This document shows, piece after piece, positions 1-10,000 of a stretch of 64,000 nucleotides of DNA. The first letter of the stretch is position 1; the number at the start of each line of letters is the position of its first letter. The DNA comes from Rebecca billardiae RCC1528 (taxonomy: Eukaryota > Haptophyta): positions 2,976,001 through 3,040,000 of the forward strand of contig OZ251225.1 in NCBI GenBank assembly GCA_965240325.2, written 5' to 3'. A program made the position numbers and the translations under genes. The notes below the pieces were generated by a model. The model made no database searches. It had not been told where the DNA came from and saw nothing but the letters and a program-made list of their open reading frames with translations.

Positions 1-1
1 G

Positions 2-808
2 CACGGCAGCCGCACGGTGCTGCTGTACGACGCCTCAGATCGCCTCGTCCCCTACCGTGACGGGCTGCGCTGGCAGGAGGCGCTGCATGGCGAGCGAGTG
101 AAGTGCGCAGTCGCGCGCGCGCGCGCCGTCGAGGACGCTTCGAGCTCGTCCGGCATCCTCGGAGTGCCAGACGCGCTCATCATGCTGCAGCACCAGGCTG
201 TGCTGACGTTGGGCACGGCGAGCACGGAGGACAACATCCTCACGGCACGCGGGGACCTCCCCTTCGACGTGGTGCGCACGACGCGCGGCGGGGAGGTCAC
301 CTACCACGGCCCTGGCCAGCTGGTCGCGTACCCCATCTTCGACCTCAGGGCGAGTCACACGGCCGACCTGCACTGGTATCTGCGCACGCTCGAGGGCGCG
401 GTGATTGGCGCGCTTGGCGACTTTGGCATCGACGCCGGGCGGATCGATGGGCTGACCGGCGTGTGGGCAGGCGGCCGCAAGCTGTGCGCTATCGGCGTCA
501 AGGTGTCGCGCTGGGTGACGATGCACGGGCTCGCGCTCAACGTCGACCCCGAGCTGCGCGACTTTGAGCACATCGTGCCGTGCGGCATCTCCGACAGGCC
601 CGTCGGGTCCATCGCGCAGTTTGTGCCCGGCGTGCGCATGGACGAGGTGCGCGACTCGCTGCTCAAGCACCTGATGCACGCATTCGCCCTCGACGCGTGG
701 CTTGACGCAGGGCCCGATCCATTGGCATTCGACGCTCCGCCTGCTCCCCAGGAGGCCTTGTCGTTCTATGCACCGGGCTCCGGGTATGACCGTGCCTCAG
801 GTGCCTAG
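2..808 (+). CDS. lipB: Octanoyl-[acyl carrier protein]:protein octanoyltransferase, 5' partial
   Basis: This enzyme moves octanoyl groups from acyl carrier protein to lipoyl-dependent enzymes, the first step of lipoate synthesis in mitochondria or plastids. The frame is open from base 2, so the N-terminus lies outside the window. Family motifs seen in order are RTTRGGEVTYHGPGQLVAYP, then GLTGVWAGGRKLCAIGVKV with the conserved lysine, then TMHGLALNVD, then IVPCGI with the conserved cysteine of the Cys-Lys pair. It ends at TAG 806-808. The first GTG inside the window (17) is not a credible eukaryotic start. No intron is needed in the visible part. Organelle targeting cannot be judged because the N-terminus is missing. 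Confidence 0.93.
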   Translation, partial: HGSRTVLLYDASDRLVPYRDGLRWQEALHGERVKCAVARARAVEDASSSSGILGVPDALIMLQHQAVLTLGTASTEDNILTARGDLPFDVVRTTRGGEVTYHGPGQLVAYPIFDLRASHTADLHWYLRTLEGAVIGALGDFGIDAGRIDGLTGVWAGGRKLCAIGVKVSRWVTMHGLALNVDPELRDFEHIVPCGISDRPVGSIAQFVPGVRMDEVRDSLLKHLMHAFALDAWLDAGPDPLAFDAPPAPQEALSFYAPGSGYDRASGA

Positions 809-888
809 GCTGCTCGTGAGCAGGGGTGTGGGGGCGGTGTGTGTGCGGGGCTGCGGGCGATTTCGACGCCGACGAAACCGGTGAAAGT

Positions 889-1075
889 CAAAAAGTCGCC
901 CGTCCCATCATTCTTTCGAAAACGCATTATTATTCATTACCGACGAAACATATATATTCATATATCGGTAATAATCGCACGACCGCAAACGTTGCACTGC
1001 TTGTACCTGGGACCACCCCACAGTGTTGGGCTCGTATGCTGTTGGCAATGGCATACCCGCCCCGCCCCCTCTGTA
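889..1075. repeat. Dispersed repeat, copy 1 (second copy at 6403-6575)
   Basis: From the sequence AAAGTCGCCCGTCCCATCAT through the GACGAAACATATATA tract to GCTGTTGGCAATGGCATACC, this segment recurs almost unchanged near 6403-6575. It runs into the 189-bp tandem repeat that follows. No coding potential or terminal inverted repeat was recognised. Confidence 0.8.
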
Positions 1076-1383
1076 TTGTACCCCCATCCTGTGTATCATA
1101 CGCGACTGTTCGTCGGCCAGCGGGAAGATACTGCATACAGTCGCCAGTCGCCGGCGACCACCCCCAACCGCCGGTCCAGACCTCGGGATTTACTCCTGGG
1201 ACCACCCCACAGTGTTGGGCTCGTATGCTGTTGGCAATGGCATACCCGCCCCGCCCCCTCTGTATTGTACCCCCATCCTGTGTATCATACGCGACTGTTC
1301 GTCGGCCAGCGGGAAGATACTGCATACAGTCGCCAGTCGCCGGCGACCACCCCCAACCGCCGGTCCAGACCTCGGGATTTACT
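1006..1383. repeat. Two-copy 189-bp direct tandem repeat
   Basis: The block beginning CCTGGGACCACCCCACAG at 1006 is repeated at 1195 and ends near 1383. The two copies look essentially identical. Its first part is also in the dispersed copy at 6403-6575, but the CGGTCCAGACCTCGGGATT end is not. This suggests a recent local duplication of part of a dispersed element. Confidence 0.9.
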
Positions 1384-1504
1384 ATGATGACAGCCCTACA
1401 GTTCACTAAGACTAAGAGACGCACACAGCTCAGGCAGGCGAGATTACCTTACGGTGCCGGGTGCCCTTGCCGTCCTGACGACGACGCAGCTGTGATGCTG
1501 CTGC

Positions 1505-3130
1505 TCAGGCCCGGCTCCCCCCGGTCACACGCCTGGCCATCACCACGGGTCGTTCACACGACGGCGTCGAGACGACGCTGGCTGTGACCAGCTGCGGCAG
1601 CTGCGATGATCGCGGCCGCCGCGCTGCCACAACGTCCGGAGCAGTGGCTGTGCTGCTGGCGCGCTTCCGCTGGCGCTTGGCGGCGCTCGTCACTTCGTTG
1701 GGGCTCTTCATGTCTTGCTGCAGCCCGCGCTTGTGCCGACCTGAACTCCGATGGCGCTTCATGCCGGCCAGCTTGTGCGCAGCGCAACGGCTGGCGCGCG
1801 CGTCGCCCGGCATGCCGAATGAAGGCCCCGTGGTGCAGCCCGTGTGATCGCACTTGGGGTTCTTCAGGTCGACCATGCCGGCCAGCTTGTGCGCAGCGCA
1901 CCGGCTGGCGCGCGCGTCGCCCGGCATGCCGAATGAAGGCCCCTTGGTGCAGCCCGTGTGATCGCACTTGCGGCTGTTCAGGTCGACCATGCCGGCCAGC
2001 TTGTGCGCAGCGCACCGGCTGGCACGCGCGTCACCCGGCATGCCGAACGCAGGCTGCGTGGTGCAGCCCGTGTGATCGCACTTGCGGCTGTTCAGGTCGA
2101 CCATGCCGGCCAGCTTGTGCGCAGCGCACCGGCTCGCGCGCGCGTCGCCCGGCATGCCGTAGGAAGGCTGCGTGGTGCAGCCCGTGTGATCGCACTTGGG
2201 GTGCTTCAGGTCGACCATGCCGGCCAGCTTGTGCGCAGCGCACCGGCTGGCACGCGCGTCACCCGGCATGCCGAATGAAGACCGCGTGGTGCAGCCCGTG
2301 TGATCGCACTTGGGGTTCTTCAGGTCGACCATGCCGGCCAGCTTGTGCGCAGCGCACCGGCTCGCGCGCGCGTCACCCGGCATGCCGAATGAAGACCGCG
2401 TGGTGCAGCCCGTGTGATCGCACTTGCGGCTGTTCAGGTCGACCATGCCGGCCAGCTTGTGCGCAGCGCACCGGCTGGCACGCGCGTCACCCGGCATGCC
2501 GAACGCAGGCTGCGTGGTGCAGCCCGTGTGATCGCACTTGCGGCTGTTCAGGTCGACCATGCCGGCCAGCTTGTGCGCAGCGCACCGGCTCGCGCGCGCG
2601 TCGCCCGGCATGCCGTAGGAAGGCTGCGTGGTGCAGCCCGTGTGATCGCACTTGGGGTGCTTCAGGTCGACCATGCCGGCCAGCTTGTGCGCAGCGCACC
2701 GGCTGGCGCGCATGTCGCCCGGCATGCCGAAGTGAGGCCGCGTGGTGCAGCCCGTATGATCGCACTTGGGGTGCTTCAGGTCGACCATGCCTGCCAGCTT
2801 GTGCGCAGCGCACCGGCTGGCACGCGCGTCACCCGGCATGCCGAATGAAGACCGCGTGGTGCAGCCCGTGTGATCGCACTTGGGGTTCTTCAGGTCGACC
2901 ATGCCGGCCAGCTTGTGCGCAGCGCACCGGCTGGCACGCGCGTCGCCCGGCATGCCGAACGCAGGCTGCGTGGTGCAGCCCGTGTGATCGCACTTGCGGC
3001 TCTTCAGGTCGACCATGCCGGCCAGCTTGTGCGCAGCGCACCGGCTGGCGCGCGCGTCGCCCGGCATGCCGAATGAAGGCCGCGTGGTGCAGCCCGTGTG
3101 ATCGCACTTGCGGCTCTTCGGGCCGACCAT
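1505..3130 (-). CDS. EsV-1-7 repeat cysteine-rich protein, 12 repeats
   Basis: The protein has twelve contiguous 38-residue repeats with spacing C-x4-C-x16-C-x2-H-x12, for example CDHTGC, then GMPGDARASRCAAHKLAGM. This is the EsV-1-7 repeat, first named from a brown-algal virus gene and known from the Ectocarpus IMMEDIATE UPRIGHT protein. Repeats are nearly identical at DNA level (114-bp period) and differ mainly at two short sites (KSR/KNP/KHP/NSR and RPSF/QPAF/RSSF). A lysine/arginine-rich tail of about 85 residues (KRHRSSGRHKRGLQ, AAKRQRKRASS) could be a nuclear-localisation region. The first in-frame ATG (3130) sits just before repeat 1. The frame is open further upstream only from a GTG near 3211, so an upstream exon is possible. 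Molecular function of the family is unknown. Confidence 0.8.
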   Translation of the reverse strand: MVGPKSRKCDHTGCTTRPSFGMPGDARASRCAAHKLAGMVDLKSRKCDHTGCTTQPAFGMPGDARASRCAAHKLAGMVDLKNPKCDHTGCTTRSSFGMPGDARASRCAAHKLAGMVDLKHPKCDHTGCTTRPHFGMPGDMRASRCAAHKLAGMVDLKHPKCDHTGCTTQPSYGMPGDARASRCAAHKLAGMVDLNSRKCDHTGCTTQPAFGMPGDARASRCAAHKLAGMVDLNSRKCDHTGCTTRSSFGMPGDARASRCAAHKLAGMVDLKNPKCDHTGCTTRSSFGMPGDARASRCAAHKLAGMVDLKHPKCDHTGCTTQPSYGMPGDARASRCAAHKLAGMVDLNSRKCDHTGCTTQPAFGMPGDARASRCAAHKLAGMVDLNSRKCDHTGCTKGPSFGMPGDARASRCAAHKLAGMVDLKNPKCDHTGCTTGPSFGMPGDARASRCAAHKLAGMKRHRSSGRHKRGLQQDMKSPNEVTSAAKRQRKRASSTATAPDVVAARRPRSSQLPQLVTASVVSTPSCERPVVMARRVTGGSRA

Positions 3131-3486
3131 GCCGGCCAGCTTGGCTGGGAAGGCGACCACGACCCTGGCCGCGCCCGCCGTCGCGCGCGCCTCGAGTTGA
3201 CGAGCACCCACGCCGACGCTTTTCAGACTCGAACGTCACTTCCCCTAGGTGTACGACGGTACCGTATCCTCGATATCGCCGGCGCTCCGGCCGCGCTCAC
3301 CGTGTCCGTGAAGTCCTCCGGTGAGAGTCAGAGTCCAGAGACTCCGAAGGGACGGTCACGGTTGACAAATGACAGCCCTACAGTTTACTAAGACTAAGAG
3401 ACGCACACAGCTCAGGCAGGCGAGATTACCTTACGGTGCCGGGTGCCCTTGCCGTCCTGACGACGACGCAGCTGTGATGCTGCTGC

Positions 3487-4542
3487 TCAGGCCCGGCTCC
3501 CCCCGGTCACACGCCTGGCCATCACCACGGGTCGTTCACACGACGGCGTCGAGACGACGCTGGCTGTGACCAGCTGCGGCAGCTGCGATGATCGCGGCCG
3601 CCGCGCTGCCACAACGTCCGGAGCAGTGGCTGTGCTGCTGGCGCGCTTCCTCTGTCGCTTGGCGGCGCTCGTCACTTCGTTGGGGCTCTTCATGTCTTGC
3701 TGCAGCCCGCGCTTGTGCCGACCTGAACTCCGATGGCTCTTCATGCCGGCCAGCTTGTGCGCAGCGCAACGGCTGGCGCGCGCGTCGCCCGGCATGCCGA
3801 AGTGAGGCCGCGTGGTGCAGCCCGTGTGATCGCACTTGCGGCTCTTCAGGTCGACCATGCCGGCCAGCTTGTGCGCAGCGCACCGGCTCGAGCGCGCGTC
3901 ACCCGGGATGCCAAATGAAGGCCGCGTGGTGCAGCCCGTGTGATCGCATTTGGGGTTCTTCAGGTCGACCATGCCGGCCAGCTTGTGCGCAGCGCACCGG
4001 CTGGCACGCGCGTCACCCGGCATGCCGTAGTAAGGCCGCGTGGTGCAGCCCGTGTGATCGCACTTGCGGCTGTTCAGGTCGACCATGCCGGCCAGCTTGT
4101 GCGCAGCGCACCGGCTGGCACGCATGTCGCCCGGCATGCCGAAGTGAGGCTGCGTGGTGCAGCCCGTGTGATCGCACTTGCGGCTGTTCAGGTCGACCAT
4201 GCCGGCCAGCTTGTGCGCAGCGCACCGGCTCGCGCGCGCGTCACCCGGGATGCCAAATGAAGGCCGCGTGGTGCAGCCCGTGTGATCGCATTTGGGGTTC
4301 TTCAGGTCGACCATGCCGGCCAGCTTGTGCGCAGCGCACCGGCTGGCACGCGCGTCACCCGGCATGCCGTAGTAAGGCTGCGTGGTGCAGCCCGTGTGAT
4401 CGCACTTGGGGTGCTTCAGGTCGACCATGCCGGCCAGCTTGTGCGCAGCGCACCGGCTGGCACGCGCGTCACCCGGCATGCCGAAGTAAGGCCGCGTGGT
4501 GCAGCCCGTGTGATCGCACTTGCGGTGCTTCAGGCCGACCAT
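3487..4542 (-). CDS. EsV-1-7 repeat cysteine-rich protein, 7 repeats
   Basis: This tandem paralogue of the preceding gene has seven C-x4-C-x16-C-x2-H-x12 repeats and the same basic tail ending MARRVTGGSRA. Its 3' flank (about 3370-3500) is a near copy of the 1387-1520 flank, so the whole unit was duplicated. The ATG at 4542 directly precedes repeat 1. Upstream of it the two genes are similar in DNA but differ by a one-base indel at CCCAGCCAAG, which puts them in different frames, so that stretch may not be coding. Two repeats have GIPG in place of GMPG. Function is not known. Confidence 0.78.
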   Translation of the reverse strand: MVGLKHRKCDHTGCTTRPYFGMPGDARASRCAAHKLAGMVDLKHPKCDHTGCTTQPYYGMPGDARASRCAAHKLAGMVDLKNPKCDHTGCTTRPSFGIPGDARASRCAAHKLAGMVDLNSRKCDHTGCTTQPHFGMPGDMRASRCAAHKLAGMVDLNSRKCDHTGCTTRPYYGMPGDARASRCAAHKLAGMVDLKNPKCDHTGCTTRPSFGIPGDARSSRCAAHKLAGMVDLKSRKCDHTGCTTRPHFGMPGDARASRCAAHKLAGMKSHRSSGRHKRGLQQDMKSPNEVTSAAKRQRKRASSTATAPDVVAARRPRSSQLPQLVTASVVSTPSCERPVVMARRVTGGSRA

Positions 4543-4751
4543 GCCGGCCACTTGGCTGGGAAGGCGACCACGACCCTGGCCGCCCCAGTTGACGAGCACC
4601 CACGCCGACGCTTTTCAGACTCGAACGTCGCTTATCCCGGTACGACGGTATCCTCGATATCGCCGTCGCCTCCGGCCGCAGCTCACCGTGGCGGTGAAGT
4701 CCTCCGGTGATCGAGAGTCAGAGTCCATAGACTCAGGGACGGTTGACAAAT

Positions 4752-4977
4752 GACAGCCCTACCTACTGTTTACGAAGACTAAGAGACGCGCACACAGCTC
4801 AGGCAGGCGAGATTACCTTACGGTGCCGGGTGCCCTTGCCGTCCTGACGACGACGCAGCTGTGATGCTGCTGCTCAGGCCCGGCTCCCCCCGGTCACCCG
4901 CCTGGCCATCACCACGGGTCGTACACACGACGGCGTCGAGACGACGCTGGCTGTGACCAGCTGCGGCAGCTGCGATT
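4752..4977 (-). pseudogene. Remnant of a third EsV-1-7 gene 3' end
   Basis: This segment repeats the 3' flank and C-terminal coding tail of the two EsV-1-7 genes (ACTAAGAGACGC..., then the reverse complement of the MARRVTGGSRA codons). The similarity stops near 4977, before any cysteine repeat. It is read as a truncated third copy of the unit. A smaller trace of the same flank (AATAAGAGACGCACGCAGCT) is seen near 23697. Confidence 0.75.
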
Positions 4978-5039
4978 CTCGTGTGAGGTGCGCCCAGGAC
5001 CCCAGAGACTACCGCATGCGTCCGGAGGAGCGGTAAGAC

Positions 5040-5232
5040 AGCCGCGTCCGGACAAGGGCTTCTGGGAGCCGACGCAGCGACTCGAGCACCTCGGCATCGA
5101 GGTGGACACCGCGCGCGGCCTCTTCCTCGGGTGTACCTCCCGGCGCGCGTCGTCTCCGAGGCGCTCGACTGGGCGCTGGGTGCGCGCGTGCGCGGCTCCG
5201 CGCGCGATCCGCGGCCTGCGCAGCTTACAAAA
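5040..5232 (+). mobile_element. Decayed retroelement reverse-transcriptase fragment
   Basis: The translation DKGFWEPTQRLEHLGIEVDT followed by ARGLFL matches the end of the reverse-transcriptase domain in DIRS-like or related LTR elements (W-P-x-x-x-L-x-H-L-G-x-x-x-D, then G-x-F-x-V-P). At about 5129 the frame must shift for the expected continuation (LPARVVSEALDWALG). Only about 60 residues remain and no other element domains or long terminal repeats are visible. The assignment is from motif memory. Confidence 0.55.
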
Positions 5233-5331
5233 TCTCTCTACATCGTCATCAACCTGGAACACTGTTCACACAATCATCTTCACAGAATCACAGTATTAAT
5301 CGTACGTGCATTAAGTTTTGAGTGTGACGAG

Positions 5332-5868
5332 TCATGCAGTCACCACCCCGCGCATCTCGTGATCGGCGTCGCCGGCGTGGATTCGCACCGTGCCCCCGGG
5401 CAGCACGAGGCCCTGCCGAGAGAGCTGCAGCGGCGAGCTCGCCAGCGTGATCTGCCCGCACTCGGCGAGGACGGTGCTGCCGTCGGGTTTGAGCACCTCG
5501 TACACATCGGAGGGAGACTGCTGTCGGTTGCTGTCCACTGCTCGCAGCACGGTGCATGGCGCGAGGCTCGAGCGGCGCGTCTTGTCGCGCATGACGATCT
5601 GCGCGCCACTCACCGCTCCCGGCACCACGCCCCAGCACATGCCGTCGCGTTGGAGGTGCTGCGTGAAGGTGCTGCGCACCAGGAGGTTCTCGATGCACTC
5701 ACGATCTGAGTCCGCCTCGGCGTCCACGAGCGCTCCGACGTGATGCATGGCGCGAGCTGAGTCGCCATCGTGGCCATCGGTGCGCACGCGGCGCGGAGCG
5801 AGCTCCGGAGTCATGGGCGCGTGCGCCGGCACGGCGGCGACCGTCGCGAGCAGCAGGTGCGACGCCAT
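5332..5868 (-). CDS. Putative secreted protein of unknown function
   Basis: From the ATG at 5868 the 178-residue product begins MASHLLLATVAAVPAHAPM, which looks like a signal peptide. The longer upstream frame to about 6192 is arginine/proline-rich and not convincing. The rest has three cysteines (ECIENL, GMCWGV, APCTVL) followed by a hydrophilic stretch (DVYEVLKPDGSTVLAECGQI). No family was recognised. An extra exon upstream cannot be excluded. The stop is TGA at 5332-5334. Confidence 0.45.
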   Translation of the reverse strand: MASHLLLATVAAVPAHAPMTPELAPRRVRTDGHDGDSARAMHHVGALVDAEADSDRECIENLLVRSTFTQHLQRDGMCWGVVPGAVSGAQIVMRDKTRRSSLAPCTVLRAVDSNRQQSPSDVYEVLKPDGSTVLAECGQITLASSPLQLSRQGLVLPGGTVRIHAGDADHEMRGVVTA

Positions 5869-7010
5869 GGGCAGAGGATGGGCGAGGGGTGTGGGCCGTT
5901 TGCCGTGCTCGGTCAGTGGATCGCTTTGGATTGCTTTTGCGCGCGGACGGCGGTCCGGGGCTCGCACGCGGTCCGTTGTTCCCGACCCATTTGGCGCAAC
6001 TCGATCGCAAGGGCTAATTCTATGATTTTTAAAAGACACAGGCACGAGGGCGCAGCTCTCCTGATTCGTCTGTAGTGGTACTGGTCGAAGCTTGCAGCAG
6101 TGGCAGTGGTGTGAGCACGTTGATGTTGGTCCCCATGGCGGATGTCGTTGTTGTCGTCGTCCGGACGTCGTCAGGCCCACCAGGAAGTGCATGGGTACGG
6201 AATCAAAGGCGAGTGAGCATGTTGGCGTCGGCCAGGCCGTCCCCTACTTGGTCAGCAGCTGGTGCGGATGATGTCGTCGCCTACTTGGTCAGTGGGCACA
6301 TCGCGCGGCGATGGTGCGGAATTTGTTATTCGTTTATTCGATTTTTCGTCTGCAGTCTGCTCGTTTTGGCCCTTTCAGAGGAAAAGGGTATTGGACAATT
6401 TGTAAAGTCGCCCGTCCCATCATTCTTTCGAAAACGCATTATTATTCATTACCGACGAAACATATATATATATTCATCGGTAATCGCACGACCGCAAACG
6501 TTGCACTGCTTGTACTCCTGGGACCACCCCACAGTGTTGGGCTCGTATGCTGTTGGCAATGGCATACCCCCGCCCCCTCTGGAGGCGGGCTGTCCACAGT
6601 GGAGTGGTGTCAAGACACTAGGTGTCTCGGTCAGTGGTTTGAGGTTGGGTGAGGGTGGTGGTTGGTTGGGGGCTGGCCAGGGTAGGGCTGGAGGCTTCGG
6701 CCGCCAGCCTGATCACCCGGAGCCCGTCTATTTTAAAAGCAAACGTGCATCATGCGGGTAGACGAGTTCTTGGTTAAAGGCCTGCGCCAATCGATAGCAA
6801 TCGGCGCCCCGAATAATCTCCACTGTTCCAAACCTGAACTGCCTACGGCCGCGGTATCGGGAGTAAAAACTGTAGATGAATACTATGATAGTAATAAGTC
6901 GTACTGGTACCGCGAGGCGTTGGTGTGCTTGCTCAACAGCGGCGAGGGGCCCACAAGCCACGAGGGCGGGCACCTTTCGGTGCACGTCCCGTGGGTGGCC
7001 GAGCCCGCGC
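5869..7010. other. Intergenic region with dispersed-repeat copy
   Basis: No supported gene. The stretch holds the second copy of the 889-1075 dispersed repeat and, at about 6709-6745, a GATCACCCGGAGCCCGT motif with flank that recurs near 45208-45260. Open frames across it change character at the repeat boundaries and show no family motif. Confidence 0.6.
6403..6575. repeat. Dispersed repeat, copy 2
   Basis: It matches 889-1075 with small indels in the TATATA tract and a CTC insertion before CTGGGACCACCCC. Downstream of GGCATACC the sequences diverge, and the 189-bp tandem structure of copy 1 is absent. Confidence 0.8.
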
Positions 7011-10000
7011 ATGCTGAACGTCGGTCGAGCCGTGGTGCAACCGCGGCATGATCTGGACCTCCCACGCGTGGTCCTCATCGCCGACCCGGTGCGCGCTGCG
7101 CCGCCGCGCGCCCGCGTGCTCCGAGCGGGCGGGGCTCACGGCGCGTCATGCGCGGCCGCCCCCCTGCACACCACAGGGCCCGGATCCAGACGATGTGAAG
7201 GCCCTGCTCATCGCGGCCATCATGCACAAGGAGCAGCAGCTCCAGTTGTGCGCGGTCATCGCCAACGGCGGGCAGCAGGCTGTCGAGCGCGCCGCGCTCG
7301 CGTGCTGCCTGCTCGACCACATGCACGAGCGCAGCGTGCCCGTCGGGATCGGCTCGCAGGGCCGGGCGTACGTGCCGTGCGCGCACGAGTACGACTTGCA
7401 GCAGTTCGACCTCGAGCGGCTGCGCCCGCGGCTCCGCGACGGCGCGGAGCTGCTGCTGAGCGTGCTCCGCGACGCGCCGCCCAAGTCGCTCACCATCGTG
7501 TGCATCTCCTCGCTGCGCGACCTGGCGGACGTGATGGCGAGCGCCCCCGAGCTGGTGATGGAGAAGGTGGCGACCGTCGCCGTGATGGGCGGTCTCGCGC
7601 GCGCCCACGACGCGGCCGACGGCGCGGCGCCCTGGCGCGCCGACAACAGCGTGAACAACCTGTTCGACCTCGAGGCGGCCGAGGCCGTGTACACCTTCTG
7701 CTTTTCGCGCGGGCTGCCGATGGCGATCACGTCGCGCAACGCGGTGCCGCTGCTGCCGATGCAGCTGGCCAAGTCGTTCGCCGCGCGGACGGAGTGTCCC
7801 GTCATGTCGTACCTCGCCGACGCGCAGTTCCTCGGCCTCGAGGGCCTCTGGCAGAAGCTGTGCGCGGGCGAGCTGCCCGCGCGCTGCGACATGCGCTGGT
7901 ACTTCCAGACCTTCTGCGGCGTCGACGCGGCCGAGTTCGACGCGCAGGGGCTCGAGTCGAGCTTGGACGGCGAGACGGACATCCTGGAGTACCTGAACGG
8001 CAACGTCAAGCCGTACGACGTGGTCGCGCTCATGACGGTGCTGCCCGCCACGCGCCACCTGTTTGAGCACTTCTCGGGCGCGCGCTTCACGTGGCACGGC
8101 GTGCGCCACCTGCTGCTGCTCGAGCCCGAGCACATGATCGACGTGAAGCACGTGCTCAAGCTGCTGCGCGACGTGTACCACGAGGTGGTGCTCGTGACGG
8201 TGGGCGGCGACGACGACGCCTCGCTCATCCGCACCTCGCGCCTCGCGCGCGGCTCGAGGCGGATGGTCCAGTTCTCGCGCTCGGCCGCGCGGCCGTTTGC
8301 CGAGGTGTCTCGCACGCTCTCGGCGTCCTTCCTGCGCATGGCGGACGAGCCGTCGCAGGCGTCCACCTCGCGCTCCTCGCTGCCGGCGGTGATCGACCCG
8401 GCCCCCTTCCGCCGCGACTCGCGCACGAGCAGCGCCGGCGGCAACACGCCGGCGTCCACCACGCGCGGCACGCCGCAGGGCGCGTCGTTCACGCGCAACC
8501 TCCGCACGGAGGTCGGCTGCATCCCGCTGCCGGAGCTCGAGGCGCTCTTCGAGGAGGCGTTCGCGCAGGCGCGGCATCGGCAGGTGCACGTGACGCTGCC
8601 CGCGGCGGTGACGGGGTCCACGATGCTCACCGCGCTGCTGCTCGCCGCCTGCATCGACGAGGGCCTCCACTGGAGCCTCGAGGGCTGCGCGCGCGTGCAG
8701 CTGGAGGTGCGCGTAAGGCTGTACGCGACCGCGGCCGCGTTCGCCATCCCGACGTGCTTCATCGGGCTGCACCCGATGGAGAGCTACCGGCGGATCATCC
8801 TCGGCGGGCTGGTCGCCGCGCTCGTGCTCGCCTTGGGCGGCGCCGCGCTCTACCTCTTCATCGCCATCCACGAGGCGCTCGGCGAGGCCGCGCACGCGCT
8901 GCGGCCGGGCGAGGCGCCGCCGTCCGGACGCCGCGTGGCGGAGCTGGTGCACTTCTTCTCATACGGCCTCTCCGCGCTGCTCGAGCTGCTCGCCGCGCTC
9001 TTCGCGGCGGCGCTCGTGTGCTCGCAGGCGCGGCGGAGCCCGCGCTCCCTCCTGCGCGGCCTGTGGACCGTCGGCGGCCTCGTCATCTTCTTCCGCGGCG
9101 TGGGCGACTCGGTCCGCACCTGCACGTCAGCGCTGACCGCGCGCTTCGCCGGCTGCGGATCCGCCATCTGGGTGGCGAGCGCGTGCGACAACCTGAGCAT
9201 GCTGGTGTTCGGCGTGCTGATGCTCACGCCGATCACGCGGCACATGGCGCAGGCGTGGATCGTGCGCATCTCGCACGCCGAGGGCAAGCTCGCCGCCCTC
9301 GCGCCGCTGCTCGGCTTCGGCACGCGGCACGAGCTCGAGCCCGCGCGGCTCGTGAGCTCGGCCATGCGCACGTTTCTGCCGGCCACGCTCAGCGCGGACG
9401 TGCTGGGGCGGATGGTGCTGCACGCGCAGTCGGGCGGGCGCGAGCTGCCGCGGACGGCGTCGGCGAACCGCGAGGTGTTCATCCGCGCGAAGGAGCTCGC
9501 CTCGGACACGAGCACGCGCTTCGCCGACGCGTTCGTCGTCCATTCGCACCGCGACGACGGCGCGCTGCGCAAGGCGCAGCTCGAGCGCTGGGCGGCGCGC
9601 TTCCGGCAGGAGCACGGCCGCGACCCGCAGGTGTGGATCGACCAGCTGTGCACGGACATGTCCCTCGACGAGGGCGTGGAGATCCAGCACATCCTCGTCT
9701 ACCTCGCGCGCTGCCGCTCGCTCCTCGTGCTCTGCGGCCCCACCGTCGCCGACGAGCACCTGTGCGTCGCGGAGCTGTGGGCGTGGCGCGCGCTCGGCGG
9801 CGATCTCGGCCGCGCGCAGGTGCTGCCGGTCGCGCGCGACGTGGTCGAGCTCGAGCAGGTGGTCGCGGGGCTCGACGCGTTCCACGTGCGGCTCGCGAAG
9901 GGGCGCTCGTGGAGCCGCGCGGAGGAGCGGCGCATCCGCTACGCCATCGAGATCGAGACGGCCTCGCGCGTGAACGAGGCGATCAGAGACTACACGCCAC

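Noticed and set aside
1606-3324. A 572-codon plus-strand ORF opposite the EsV-1-7 gene
   Set aside because: It is the complement of the cysteine-repeat gene; the repeat structure keeps several frames open. Only the minus frame has the family spacing.
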